The notes beneath the pieces are model-generated. The model saw only the letters and a program-made list of their open reading frames with translations. It had not been told where the DNA came from and made no database searches. Shown here in pieces: positions 37,130 to 48,656 of a stretch of DNA of 64,000 bases. Within the stretch, counting starts at the first letter, position 1. Each line of letters begins with the position of its first letter. Where the stretch lies: assembly GCA_016748015.1 (NCBI GenBank), contig JAAOMT010000703.1:1196445-1260444 (forward strand). The letters run 5' to 3'. The DNA is from Geosiphon pyriformis (Eukaryota > Glomeromycota > Glomeromycetes > Archaeosporales > Geosiphonaceae). The position numbers were made by a program, and so were the translations under genes.

Positions 37130-37652
37130 CATTATTTATTTATTTATTTATTTCTAAAACCAATTTTATTAGTCTATGCAGTCTTGGCCGGTCTCTTTTT
37201 GAAAGAAAAGTTCCCTCATATATTTTCCAAAACTCCCCTAACGATCTTTACATATGGGCAATCAAGAATAGGTGACTCCAACCTGGCAAATTTTATCTCT
37301 AAAAACCTTCTTATTTATCGTGTAACAAACACCGATGATTTGGTACCTCAATTATTGGGAATCGGGGGAGAAAATGCGGATGGCCAAATATTGTATACAC
37401 ATCACGATACTGAGTATTGGATTGCCCCGGGCTCGAATATCGTGTTTAAGTGTTTTCCAAAAGGATCAGATCCTGAGTCAAAGGTTAGCTTCAAAAAAAA
37501 AAAAAAATTTAGTAAAAATTTTTTCTTATATTGAACGTTATATCAAATTTCTTTAGGAATGCGTTAACTCTCGATTTTCACGAAAAATTCAAAAATCGCA
37601 TAAGGGACCTTATTTTGGTGTGATGATGGAAAATTGTAATAGTTCCAGATAA
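36086..37652 (+). pseudogene. class 3 lipase-like gene A2, serine kept, in-frame TGA
   Basis: Four exons: 36086-36683, 36749-37012, 37173-37483, 37557-37652; the joins keep one frame (422 codons), broken by TGA at 36775-36777. A Thr-rich N-terminus leads into a hydrophobic segment (TTTILFANIFITSSYSC), and an acidic Ser/Asn-rich region precedes the domain, as in gene A. After the stop come KILTFSLRGEED, VHKGFYEEFEEAKLNFL and the canonical elbow IVGYSLGGVYAVLAGLF (Ser codon 37000-37002). Next are FTYGQSRIGD, TNTDDLVPQ (Asp) and YTHHDTEYWI (His). The terminal exon has GPYFGVMMENC. This is the most catalytically complete copy, yet it would be truncated unless the TGA is an error, removed by a different intron, or read through. 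Intron 3 (37013-37172) carries an ATT repeat. Confidence 0.75.
37085..37152. repeat. (ATT)n / (ATTT)n microsatellite in intron
   Basis: About 15 ATT units then TATT units, inside the intron that follows the nucleophile-elbow exon of gene A2. Confidence 0.85.
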
Positions 37653-38232
37653 AATATATTTTTTTGGGGTTATAGAATTAAATGATGGCTCTCTCATTTG
37701 TCATTTGAAATAAGGTTAATTACGTATTTTATTTCTTTTAAAGACTTTTGTGACTTTCAAGAAAATGGAAATATTGCAAGATAATATTGATGCTGAGAAA
37801 ATGTATATTCAATAATCAAAAACTTTTTTATGATACATTGATTTTTTTTCTATAGAATCGATCCTCAAATCGGAGAAATTAAAAGATTAGTATTTTTATC
37901 TAAAATGACAAAAGGACAATGGGAAAGATTTTCTGCATTTCTGTGTACATGTAGATACATTGTATTTAAAGTTTGAAATCATAATAACCTTTGCAATAAA
38001 ACCTTTTTTGATAATCACACTTTTTAAGTTTGAAATAGAGAAACATCATAAATATGAGCTATGCGTTTTTAAAATACTTGTATTACTTTCTAATATATAC
38101 TATACATAAAAAGCTTTTTAAAAAAAAGAAGTGTTTTTTTCCAAACTTTAAAGTAAAGATATTATTAATAAAAATCATAAAAAATTTTTATTGACATTCT
38201 AACCATAATTGTTGTAAATTTTATTCGCACTC
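37653..38232. other. gene-free stretch
   Basis: 3' flank of gene A2; no coding signal. Confidence 0.35.
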
Positions 38233-39590
38233 ATGGAAAACCTTGAAATGAAAAAGAACTCGGTTAGAAGCTCATGATTGCAATGAGTGTGAAAATATTG
38301 TCAGTCGAGTATAAAACTTAAAGCCAGGAATAATTGCAAATCATACCAATTCTATTTTTTTGGAAGAATTTTTTAAATCTTTTTCATGTGACAATAAAGT
38401 AGTCGAGGAAATAATTAAGAATTCATTATATGTATGACATTTTTATGACTGGATATATATTATTCTGAATGGATTTCATGAAAGTATTTAAGGAATATTT
38501 AAAAGATTGGTGAGGGAGGGTTCGACAATATTCATAAGGCAACAACATGAATTGACGGGAGAATTGATTTAAGCAGAATAAAAGATTATGATGAAATGGA
38601 ATATGAAAGAGATAAAGATACAAAAGAGATGGAAGTTACAATAAAATTTATGAATTTATCACACACCATCACAGTGATGAACTATTTAAAGAGGTGTGAT
38701 CAAATATTTTATTTGAATCCAATTATTTTTAAATTTAAATCAAATAATAAATAATATAAATAACTATTTAACTGAATTTATTTTATTTTTCCAATTAAAT
38801 TCTTAGATACATATTCAAAGAGCTATTCTTATAAATAAAGATGTATATAGATTTTCGTTCATCTCTTCAATATACGGGAATTACGTAAAACCCTGAAACA
38901 CTCGAGTATAGGATTGTAATAGAATTTGCCAAACATGTAGATATGCGTGAATTTTTATTTCTAATTTTTTATTTCTAATTTTTGATCTCATAGATTGGCA
39001 ATAGCAAGGGGAATTACTTTGGGACTTAATCCAATTCATTCTGCTGGTATGTTTTATTGTGACCTACACTCGGGCAACATCTTAGAATATTATTGGAATG
39101 ATGTAAAAATTAGTGACCTCGGATTGAGTCAATTTGAAATAGAAAATGATGAAACAAAAGGTATATTTGAAGTGATTCCATATATTACACCAGAAATTTT
39201 AAGAAGAGAAAAGTTTACAACGGCTAGTTAATATTTATAGTTTCGACATGTTATCATGGGAATTAGCAACCGGAAAACTTCCATTTCATGATCGTTCTCA
39301 TGATTACCTTCTCGTGATTGCTATCTTGGATGGTAAAAGACCTGAAATTACTATTCCTCATAATTCATCTTAAATTGCTGAGCTCATTAAAAAGTTTTTG
39401 GATGCCAATCCATCGAATCGTCTTACTGGAGAAAAATTTAGGGATAGGTTGTTGCAACTTATGAAATTGTTAAGTTAAAGAATAAATCTCCAAATGAGAA
39501 TTCTGAAATATTGGAGTTTTTAAAATTAGAAAAATATGTAGAAGAAATGCCAAAAAAGGATGATAAAACAAATTGTTCTAAGGTTAGTCA
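38233..39590 (+). pseudogene. protein kinase pseudogene, collinear with the 58.5-kb kinase
   Basis: Begins MENLEMKKNSV, the counterpart of MENKEIKRARP in the 58.5-kb gene, then hits a stop. Later pieces in shifting frames: SHDCNECEN (Cys-rich N-terminus), FKSFSCDNKVVEEIIKNS, the Gly-loop KIGEGGFDNIHKA, and EMEVTIKFM, which keeps the ATP-site Lys. After the intron come IQRAILINKD, LAIARGITLGLNPIHSAG, a catalytic loop YCDLHSGNIL (His and Arg of HRD lost), and DLGLSQFEIE in place of DFG. VIPYITPEIL and WELATGKLPFHDRSHDY end the C-lobe, and YVEEMPKKDD the tail. Stops and frameshifts occur in nearly every block. A complete but dead duplicate. Confidence 0.85.
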
Positions 39591-39600
39591 ATTTATTTAG

Positions 39601-40061
39601 AATCATCTTTATAGATTAAATTAATTAATCATTAAACATTTTATTATACTTTTAAATATGAAATTTTTGACAAAAATATTAATTGGAAGGTTTTTATAAA
39701 ATTTTCTTAATAAATAATAAATATTAAGTTTTTACAAATAATCTAATAAGATACTTGAAAATCAAAGTTCGTTTCATGTATTTATAATATTTTTAAAATT
39801 TTTTTTTACATTTAAATCAATTAAATTATTAAGCTGTAATTATTATTTTTGATTAAAAAATAGTAATCATGTTTTTGATAAATTTATTGAAACAAATTTA
39901 AAACTTGAAATTTTTATTAAAATTATCATTATTTTTGTTTACAAGTTGAAAATGGCAAAAATTATATTTGGGAAAATAATTTATCAAGTAATTTGAAATT
40001 AAATAATATAGCTCATTAATTGAAACGAAAAATACATTTAAAAAATTCTTTAGTATAATTA

Positions 40062-40104
<43 letters not shown>

Positions 40105-40142
40105 GAATTAAAAATATAAACTAATTGTATGTTTCAAGTTTT
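39601..40142. other. gene-free AT-rich stretch
   Basis: 3' flanks of the kinase pseudogene and pseudo-lipase D. Holds the dinucleotide TA repeat at about 40065-40101. Confidence 0.4.
40065..40101. repeat. (TA)n microsatellite
   Basis: About 18 uninterrupted TA units. Confidence 0.85.
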
Positions 40143-41601
40143 TCAGCATTTGCCAAAATCAATGCCAAAATAAGATCTCTGATTTAATTCTTTAATATTA
40201 TCATCATCAACTGTTCCTAAATTGCATTCCTAAAAAATATTTATCATAATAATTATATTTAAATAAAATAAAATATAATTAATAAATTAATAACATTCAG
40301 AAAATTTACCACATTTTCATCAATCTGTCCTCGAGGGCCTCTTCCAAGACATCTATAAAGAGTTTCTCTTTTTGGAATTATAATACATCCACAATCATCT
40401 TTTGCATATCCCACCCAATACTCGCTTTCATAGTGCAAAAACCAACCCTTTGGCGAGAAATCACGAGAAACCCAATCATTCTGTTGAGTGACCCGGACGA
40501 TTTTTTTTTTTTGAAATGATGCATTAACTAATCTTACAAGGTCCAAATTTCCGAATCGAGGAGTGCCAAATGTGTAAATGCCTATAATTATGGGTTTAAA
40601 CCTACGATATGATGGAAAACATTCGACAAGCCCTACATGCTTAAAATACAAAGCAGCTAAGACCGCATATACTTTGAAAAGAAATATTTCAGTAAAAATA
40701 AAATAATTTTGAATTGAATGATTTTAAAGAGAAAAAAAGTTACCCCCGCCAATTCCATGTCCAACAAAGTCAATAGACTCAGGTTGGTTTGTCAATTTTT
40801 TTAGCTTTCCATTTAATAAAGGGATCATTAGTTGAACATGCTTTAACCAGATCGAATCGACCATACTATTCAGAGGTTGACGAGTGACTATATTTGTTGA
40901 ACTGACATTAAATGGTCGGTTTATCCATTGCTCTTTGCTGAGTTTTGCCCCTCGAAAATAAACAACTAATTCCTTTTTTTTTATTGATTCTTCCCAAATG
41001 TCAGCTATGAAATAGGTTTTGATATAAAAGAACAATCATCTTCACTATAAAACTTGCGCTCATTATAATTCAAGAACATAATACTAAGGGTTTACCGACG
41101 ATGTCTTGGTCTTTCACAGCTTTTCCAATTTCATTTTGGTTATCACAATAACCGTAATTTGCAATTTCAGCCCTGCGTCTCAGATTATTTTTAAAGGATA
41201 TATCAGCAATCTCAACCATGCGTGACCCGAATTCATGATTAATGCGCTTGACATTATCTGATGTTTCTTTCAACTTTTTATTTTTGCCTTGTTCTGCTGT
41301 CAATAAATTGATATATTTGATCTTTTCAAGAGTTTTAGAGGATAAAAAATTTCCTTAAAGGCAAAGATTTTATATTTAAATAAAAAATTTTTCTTATACG
41401 CTTAATTCTGGTGAAATTTTGAAACAGAAGAATATTCTTTGTATCTATAATACCTTGGTTTGAACTTTTTTCCAATTCTCCATTGAAATTTAATTGAAGT
41501 TTCAGCAAATCCGACAAAGATTTGCTGTAAAAATTCAAATTGATTTGTACGATTATGAAAACAAAAAAAAAGTAAAAGAAAAATTTTTTTATTCTCGACA
41601 T
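40143..41601 (-). CDS. class 3 pseudo-lipase D, Ser to Gly (371 aa)
   Basis: Five minus-strand exons: 41601-41454, 41353-41096, 41004-40744, 40671-40310, 40229-40143 (1116 bases, in frame). N-terminal FFFYFFFVFIIVQINL is a signal or anchor. IANYGYCDNQNEIGKAV is the entry motif. The oxyanion loop is YFRGAKLSKEQW (Ala for Ser/Thr). The elbow is FVGHGIGGVYAVLAAL with GGA at 40754-40756. TFGTPRFGN, QQNDWVSR (Asp) and FLHYESEYW (His) are kept. The last exon gives ECNLGTVDDD and SYFGIDFGKC; it is the shortest C-terminus of the five. The TATA-like CTATAAATA lies only about 30 bases before the ATG, so the leader may be very short or the start may lie downstream. Confidence 0.87.
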
Positions 41602-43590
41602 TTTTATTGAAAAAAAAGAATTGGTGGTGTATTTATAGGATTTATAGGTACTGTATCTGGATAATGGGGAAAGATAGAGTGTGATTTACAGTTCATTCCA
41701 TTTTGTAAATAAAACTGATGATTTTATCAAAAGATTAAACATTGAAAATCTTTGTTCATCATAATAGGTACATGGATAAAGAATAAAAATGTGTTTTATC
41801 AGTTGTATATATTTTTTTTAACGGATCGATCATAGAACCCAGTTTATATTTTGATTAATAATAAAAATATTGAATTAAAACTGTTTCAATTTCAATTTAA
41901 CACCTGAGAGTGTTAAAAGTTTTGATTTCATTGAGTAAATAGGATACTTTTGTTGTTTCATTTTAAAAGTATTTATATTTAGAGAACATTTATTAATATT
42001 TTATTTTTTATTATGTTATATTTTATATATAATAAAATTTTTTATTTATTTTATTAAAAAATATTGTATATCAATCAATAAAAAAAATTTTTTTTTTAAT
42101 TTTGTTTAATAAACAGAATTATTTGATTAAAATTACTTTTGAAAATTTTTTTTTAAAATAAAACATAAAAATGTGTATTATTTTCAAGTTATCAAATTTT
42201 AATAATAATTAAAGATTTTAAAAAATGCAAATTATTTTTAAATATAAATGATAAAAAAAATTTAATTCTTGTTTAAAAATAGAATTTTTTGAAGATTTTT
42301 GTTTATAAATAATAAATGATGTATATGATGTAAATGATGTAAATGATTTAAATGATGTACATAGTTTAAATAATAAATGATATAAATGATGTAAATAGTA
42401 TAAATAATGTATTATATCTAGGAAAAGCTAAATAATTAGTTAATTCTGCTTTGGGGAGGGAGGGAGAGGGGGGTTCCATTAGTTCTATTATCGATGAGGC
42501 TACACTAATAATAGCATAAAAGCAAAACATAGACAACGTTGGGACTGGTTGATTGAAACATATTGATTATAATATATATTTATGTTATGATACTTGCTTT
42601 ATATAATTCAAAGACAATGCTTTAACATATTATAATTTTTCTATTGTCTAACATTTTTAGTATAAACCCGGTACTGTGTTTAAAAGAATAAATTGAAAGC
42701 AATAGTTATAAAAAGAATTCTTCGAAAAAGAATATTGTAGGCTATAGTAAGAAACCAAGGAATTCTAAAAAAGTGTAAATAGTACTAATAAAAGGTACAT
42801 TTGATTATCGGCATTTCATTCTAAACGAATGAGGAATTTCAATTTTTTTCAAGTATATATTTAACTTAACATTTTTATCTTCTGACTCTGAAGTGGTTAA
42901 AAAAGAAGTGAAATAGATATGTTTCTTTTAAAAAAATATAATACTTTTATCTAATTGGTCTTAAATATTTTTTATATTATTCATCCTTTAAGAATTATAT
43001 TAAGCAATCTATGAATTTTTGCTGACTAAGCCACATGACCTTAGTTCATATCATCCCCTTTTTTAGTAAAATAATCTCCGAATATTATTTTTCAGCTTTG
43101 TAAGACAAACATTTCAAAAAGTAACAATATTTTATCCTTGTTGGGTCAATTTAATAACTTCATCTGAAAAAATTAGCCCCCATTAAATGTTATTGAAGAA
43201 ATTGATAACAAAAAAATTCCATAGAGAACTTATAAGAGGTAAACGAGGGTAAATCGTTAAACCCATTTTAATGGATATTAAAGAATGTTAACTTTTTAAG
43301 GACTTTAAAAGAATTTGAATGACTTTTTCTTTCATTTCCAATTTTAAAAATGAGAAATATTCAAATTTTGGCAAAAAATTCTCTGATCTAATAAAAATAC
43401 TGTAAAATTTCAAATTTTTGTAATTTAGTATTTTTTTTTTTAAAAATTAAGAAAAAAGTAAAAAGAAAACTTCGTATGGTAAAAGATTAATAAAAGAAAA
43501 TTTTTTTATTTTTTCTTCAATTTTTAATCTTTCAAAAAAAAAGTTGTAAAATGGGCTATAAAAAAATAATATGGAAATGTTTCTTCATCA
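41602..43590. other. gene-free stretch with minisatellite
   Basis: 5' flank of pseudo-lipase D, then AT-rich DNA. Holds the AAATGATGT repeat (42306-42415) and a G-rich patch at 42455-42475. No coding signal. Confidence 0.4.
42306..42415. repeat. 9-base AAATGATGT minisatellite, degenerate
   Basis: AAATGATGT and variants (AAATGATAT, AAATGATTT, AAATAGTAT) in tandem, about a dozen units. Confidence 0.75.
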
Positions 43591-43861
43591 TCAAATTATA
43601 GAAGAAACTAGATTTAAAAAATTCAAATTTTGAGATTGTATCTGATCTATATAAGAATAATTCGGGTATTCACAATTATAATCATAATTATTATAAAAGG
43701 AATGAATATCTATTATATCGTACTGATTATAAATTATTATTGGAGGTTTTTCAACTGAGGTGGTCAAGTTTTTCCCTTTTTCTTCTATTGATTCGATATT
43801 CGGGAAAATTTGGGGAGAAAAATTTGAATATGAAATTCCTGAAAATTCATTAAGAGATGGT

Positions 43862-43892
<31 letters not shown>

Positions 43893-44580
43893 CAGCTGGG
43901 GTGAATACATTAAAAGATGAATTATCGATTGATGAAGAAGATTTATTAGAAAATAGAAAATTTTCATGCTCAAATTGGTTGTTAATTGGTTGCGTTAATA
44001 ATATTGGATTCGAACTAAATTTCAATGTTTCTTTTTCACAAAGTTCACTTTCAAAATTTTTCGACAATGTTAAAATTTGATTTCGTTTTAATCCTGATTT
44101 GTCTTGTTTTTTCTGATTGTTCTTTAAGCTACGACTTTCTTTTACACCTTTGTTTGAACTTATATTCTGACTATTTATGTTTCTCAACTCTTTGGCAATT
44201 CTTTTATATTCTTCTTTAACATAAACAGGTTCTAATCGCCATGATTGTGATGCCATAGTCGAAATGACAGTCATCGGGAGTTTGTAACCTTCCATCTTTG
44301 CAGCTTTAACAAAGGCTCTTCGATATAGAATGAAAGCATTTGAAGTTTTTGTTGGTATTTTACCGGTTGTTAAATTTTTTTTTGAGGTTGAATTTAAATC
44401 TTCTAAACTAAAATTTGGTGGAAATGGAAGATTAAAGAAAGGTTTTGTAACAGAAGACAAGAGTTGACTCGGATTTTCTGGGCTCGTATTACTTATGAAT
44501 ATGTAAGGTTTAGATGAAGGAGAATTTAGTCTCATTTGAGAGCATTCAAAGTGATTTTTTTGATTATTTGTTTTGGTCAT
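43591..44580 (-). CDS. MATA-type HMG-box protein with Thr tract (329 aa)
   Basis: Single exon. The N-terminus has KPYIFISNTSPENPSQLL and TKPFFNLPFPPNF. The HMG box spans about residues 76-137: PTKTSNAFILYRRAFVKAA, LPMTVISTMASQSW, EEYKRIAKELR. Trp, Tyr and the basic residues of the fold are in place. The tail contains an uninterrupted run of about 12 Thr (near residues 231-242) encoded by an ACT microsatellite, and ends in a Tyr/Asn-rich segment. Predicted nuclear DNA-binding regulator. It is transcribed away from the HMG gene at 48657 (head-to-head, 4.1 kb apart). The antisense strand is also open over part of the gene but has no protein character. Confidence 0.9.
43860..43893. repeat. (GTA)n microsatellite coding a poly-Thr tract
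   Basis: About ten GTA units on the plus strand (TAC/ACT on the coding strand), within the HMG-box gene. Absent from the other HMG genes in the window. Confidence 0.9.
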
Positions 44581-45995
44581 ATTAAAAATATTTGACGAAT
44601 AAAAATTATCAAACTTTTTTAAATTTTTTAAAAGTTGTTGTTACTAAAAAGTCTTTATAAAAAATTCAAAGCTTTTTCAGAAAAATTTGGAATCTTTTTA
44701 TATTAAATTTTATAGTTAATTTTTATTACTTGTACCAAGTTAATTATAGTTACTCAATAAAAGATTATTATTCAAGAAATCTAATTACTAAATCAGGTAC
44801 ATTCCTTTTTCTTGGCTTTTCTACAAGGAAGTGTTTTTATCCATGATCAATTTTTTACTTTTGATAAAAACTTTCGGAAATATTTCATTCCGATAAAAAG
44901 CCACCGAAAAAAATTGTTCAATACATTCGAATGTGATGACTTTTAATAAGTATTTCATCCACTCGGTGATAAAATAGCTAATGAGATTTTCTCTTTGTTC
45001 TTTAGAAAAAAAAAAAAAAAAATTTTTTTTATTACTTGTAGATTTCACAGTCAAAGGAAAATTCTTTATTAGAAGATTTTTTTTTGTTTAAAATTATTAA
45101 GAGTTTAATTAAACTTTATCTAAGACTTTCTTGGCATCCTAAATAGATTAAATAGATACTAGATTAGAAAATTTTATGTAATCTACATTCAAAAAAAAAA
45201 TAGTCTGTAGCACCAAATTACTATTTTTTAACTAATATTATTATTATTAATGGTTTCAAAGTAAACCAATACGGAACTCAAAATAGTTAAAAATAATGTT
45301 TTTTCGTACATTTTGAAACGAAATTTCAATGTAAAAGCTTTAAAAATGATAAAAAAAATTTTTTTTCTATTTTAATACAGATTAACCAAAACAAATATTA
45401 AAATTCTAAGTTTTTATAACTTATAATAATTATAAAAAAATATTTTAAAATTAAAAAATTTTTTAATTTTAAAATATTTTTTATTTATTTTACAATTCAT
45501 AAATTATATAAAGTTTGAAAATTTTATATTCAATTGTTATATGACAATAAGCCTTTTGAATATAAATATCTATCGTGTATCGATGCATTTGATCTTTGTA
45601 ATACAAATCGGAATTTAAATTCCTTAATAATGCCCAATTCTCGGATCTAAAAATAGCCCAATAGTAGATCCTTTTTTTATAGATAAAAAAAGTTAAATAT
45701 AAAGTGGCACAGTTTTTTAGTAAAAACCTACTCTCATCTGGGCGCCCCGTGAAAATTTGATAATAGCCAAGCAAAATTCCAAATGGACAAAAAAATTAAT
45801 CTAGAATTTTTCTTTGGAAATGAATTTTTTTGAGATCAATAATTTCTAAAAATGTTTTAATCTAGAATATTTTTACATTACGAAGAAAGATATTTAAAGA
45901 AAATATTTATTATATATATCTATATATCTATATTTAAAACTTTGCACCAAATTTTTTTTCAATTCTAATTCACAAAATATTTCAATTACAAAAAA

Positions 45996-46031
45996 GGGGG
46001 GGGGGGGGGGAAGGAAGGGGAGAGGAGGGGA
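45996..46031. repeat. poly-G / purine tract
   Basis: 15 consecutive G, then AAGGAAGGGGAGAGGAGGGG. Confidence 0.9.
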
Positions 46032-46104
46032 ATTTACATTTTAAAAATTTTTTTAACTCTTAAGAATTTTAATTAAAATTGATTCGAGAAGGTAATTTGT
46101 TTTC

Positions 46105-46140
<36 letters not shown>

Positions 46141-47494
46141 GAGCTTAAGGAGTATTAGTTCAAATTATAAATTTTAATATTAATTTCAGATTTTTTTGAT
46201 TCAAAATTTTATAAAATATATAAAATTAACTTTTAAGAATTTTTAACATGATAAGATTTACTTAAAATAAAAAATAAATATATAGCTTACTATTAGTTAC
46301 AATAATTTCTAGTTTCTTTTCTTGACTTATACTCAAAAATAAATTAGCCTACAAAATAAATATAGTTTTCAAGTTTTATTCAATAAAAATATATTAATGA
46401 TTTATATTCCCATTAAAAATTCTTATTTAATAATTTTATTGTCTTTGAAAAATTTATTAGAAAAAGGTTATTTTAAAACTGTTTAATCGATTTTCAGTTG
46501 GTTAAACTCTCTTTACTGCTTGAGCTCAAATCTGAATTAAAAAAACTATCTTTGAAAAAGAATTAATAAATAACTTAATTAAATTTCTTTACATAAAGCC
46601 GTGAGAGTTTCCATTTTTAAATATAAAATGAAACACTAATTGTGGATAATTTATCAAAAGATAATGAAGATATGAAAGTTTTTTGTCATTTGAGAAATTT
46701 GCGGCTTCACCTATAGCTGTTTAAGTCTTGAGAAATTTATATATCTGTATATCGGTATATCGATCTGTAATATTCTTCCATGCGCTCAAAATGGTAATAT
46801 CAATATGACAAAGATAATATCTCAATAGTATTTAATCTCGATTCACAATTTCAATTCCAAGATATGAAATTTCATATATGTATATATATATGTATAATTA
46901 AAATTTCCAATCAAGCTATAAAAGAGAAACAGGATTCGAGTTTAGAAAAATATTAAATGCCAAGAGATTTTTAAGAGTTAATGTACACACAATATAAAAT
47001 CTATGATATTTAGAGTTGGGGCAAAAAGAAAACCATGAAAACTTTCATGCGGAATGACATCAAACTGAATGGAAAATATAAATTAGAAAGAACTTATTTT
47101 TAAATATATTTATAATTTTTTCGAATATTTGAATTTTGAATAAATAAATAAATAAATAATCGAATTACTTTAGACTTTTTCATATGACGGCATTTAATGT
47201 CGTTTAGAAACAAAGGGAAAATCAATTTTTTCCAATTTAATAAACTCGGGATGGCTGATTGCTTTAAAAATCTCGATCTCTTCTATACTTGATTCATGTA
47301 AAGGAAAAAGATTTTCGATACAGACTTACCAATTAATAATGCGATGTGAAAAAGAGGGAATTTTTAATTAATTTTTATTTATTTTGAACTCCGGATCTTT
47401 TTCAATTTTAAGCAGATTTAAGAATTTTTCCTGGCTGATCTTTTAAAAGTCAAAAAATTCTAGAAATGGATTGTGATTTGAGTTAACCTTCTCA

Positions 47495-47497
47495 ATA

Positions 47498-47527
<30 letters not shown>
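47495..47527. repeat. (CAAT)n microsatellite
   Basis: About eight tandem CAAT units. Confidence 0.85.
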
Positions 47528-47528
<1 letters not shown>

Positions 47529-47929
47529 TCTTTAATAAATTAAAATATCAAAAAGCCATAGAAAAGCATGGAAAAATTAAAGATGAAATATTTAAATCTT
47601 TTTGCTTTTTGCTTTTAAAAACTGAAAATTTTTAAACTAAATTTTCAATAAAATTTTCTTTAATAGGGAAGGTATTTTTTAACATTGGTTAAAACTTTTG
47701 TCGTCTCTTCTTTCTCTACTTGCTTTACATATTAATTATCACGAGCTGAAAATTTTGTTATTCTAGTTATACTTTATAAATCTTTAAATGAATCTAAGAC
47801 ATATTTAAATAAATTTGGGCGTTCTTTTTGGCAGAGAATGTTCTTTTGATCTTGGCACTTGTACAATAAAGATGGCGTTAACAGTGGACCGGAGTTTAAA
47901 TTCCATTAATCATAGATATGATATTGAAT

Positions 47930-47931
<2 letters not shown>

Positions 47932-47999
<68 letters not shown>
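47932..47999. repeat. (ATT)n microsatellite
   Basis: About 22 uninterrupted ATT units. An open frame reading through it as poly-Ile (47815-48054) is an artefact. Confidence 0.95.
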
Positions 48000-48000
<1 letters not shown>

Positions 48001-48656
48001 CTGCACTTCAATGATAAAAGAGTAGAATCTCCTTTTTTTGATGTGCAATATTGAATTGCCTTTTTGTATGATCGGGGGTTTTAAAGATTGTTCGAATATG
48101 AATATATATTTATATGTTTGTTTATTTTTGAAAATTAAATGTTCAAAGCTTGCTAAAAAAAATCCCTAGAAATGGGAATAAATTTCTCTTACTTGTTTTA
48201 GATAGACTAATTTTTATTTCATATTAAGTGAAATCGAAAAAATTTACTTTATCTCCAACTTCTCTAACTAGGTCTAAAGTATCTTCATTTAAGTATGCTT
48301 ATTTTTTAAATTCCTTATTATATGAATTTGAATTAAAATGTAGAGAAGATATTAATTTTTACGTAATTGTATTACTATTCATGCACTAAACCCCAAAAAA
48401 ACTATAGGCATTGATAAAATATGTGTTCAAATCTATGTTTATTCCATATAGAACTTTCTTTACGAATCTTTTTAAATTTAAAGAAGTTTCTGAGTTACAC
48501 GTAGGAATCTTTCAAAGATCTTTTTAAGAATATAGATTGATAAAAATTTGGGGGATAAGGGGGTAAGGAGTTAGTAGAAAAATTTTTTTTTATAAAAACC
48601 TGAGGTATGTCCATTTTTCAAATTTTTTAATCATTACTTTTAAAATTTGACTAATT

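Larger units (their letters stand above)
44581..48656. other. divergent intergenic region between two HMG genes
   Basis: 4.1 kb with no supported gene. Contains a 15-G run followed by G/A-rich DNA (45996-46031), TA repeats at about 46109-46134, a CAAT tract (47495-47527) and a long ATT tract (47932-47999). Open frames at 44821-45054 and 45490-45774 (minus) have low-complexity products and no recognised motif. Confidence 0.4.

Noticed and set aside
43760-44080. Plus-strand frame with poly-Val inside the HMG gene
   Set aside because: Antisense reading of the ACT microsatellite in a clear HMG-box gene.
45490-45774. 94-codon minus-strand frame
   Set aside because: Tyr/Ile/Lys-rich without a recognisable motif, in AT-rich intergenic DNA; not enough to call a gene.
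47815-48054. 79-codon plus-strand frame with long poly-Ile
   Set aside because: The frame is open only because of the ATT microsatellite; nothing conserved around it.
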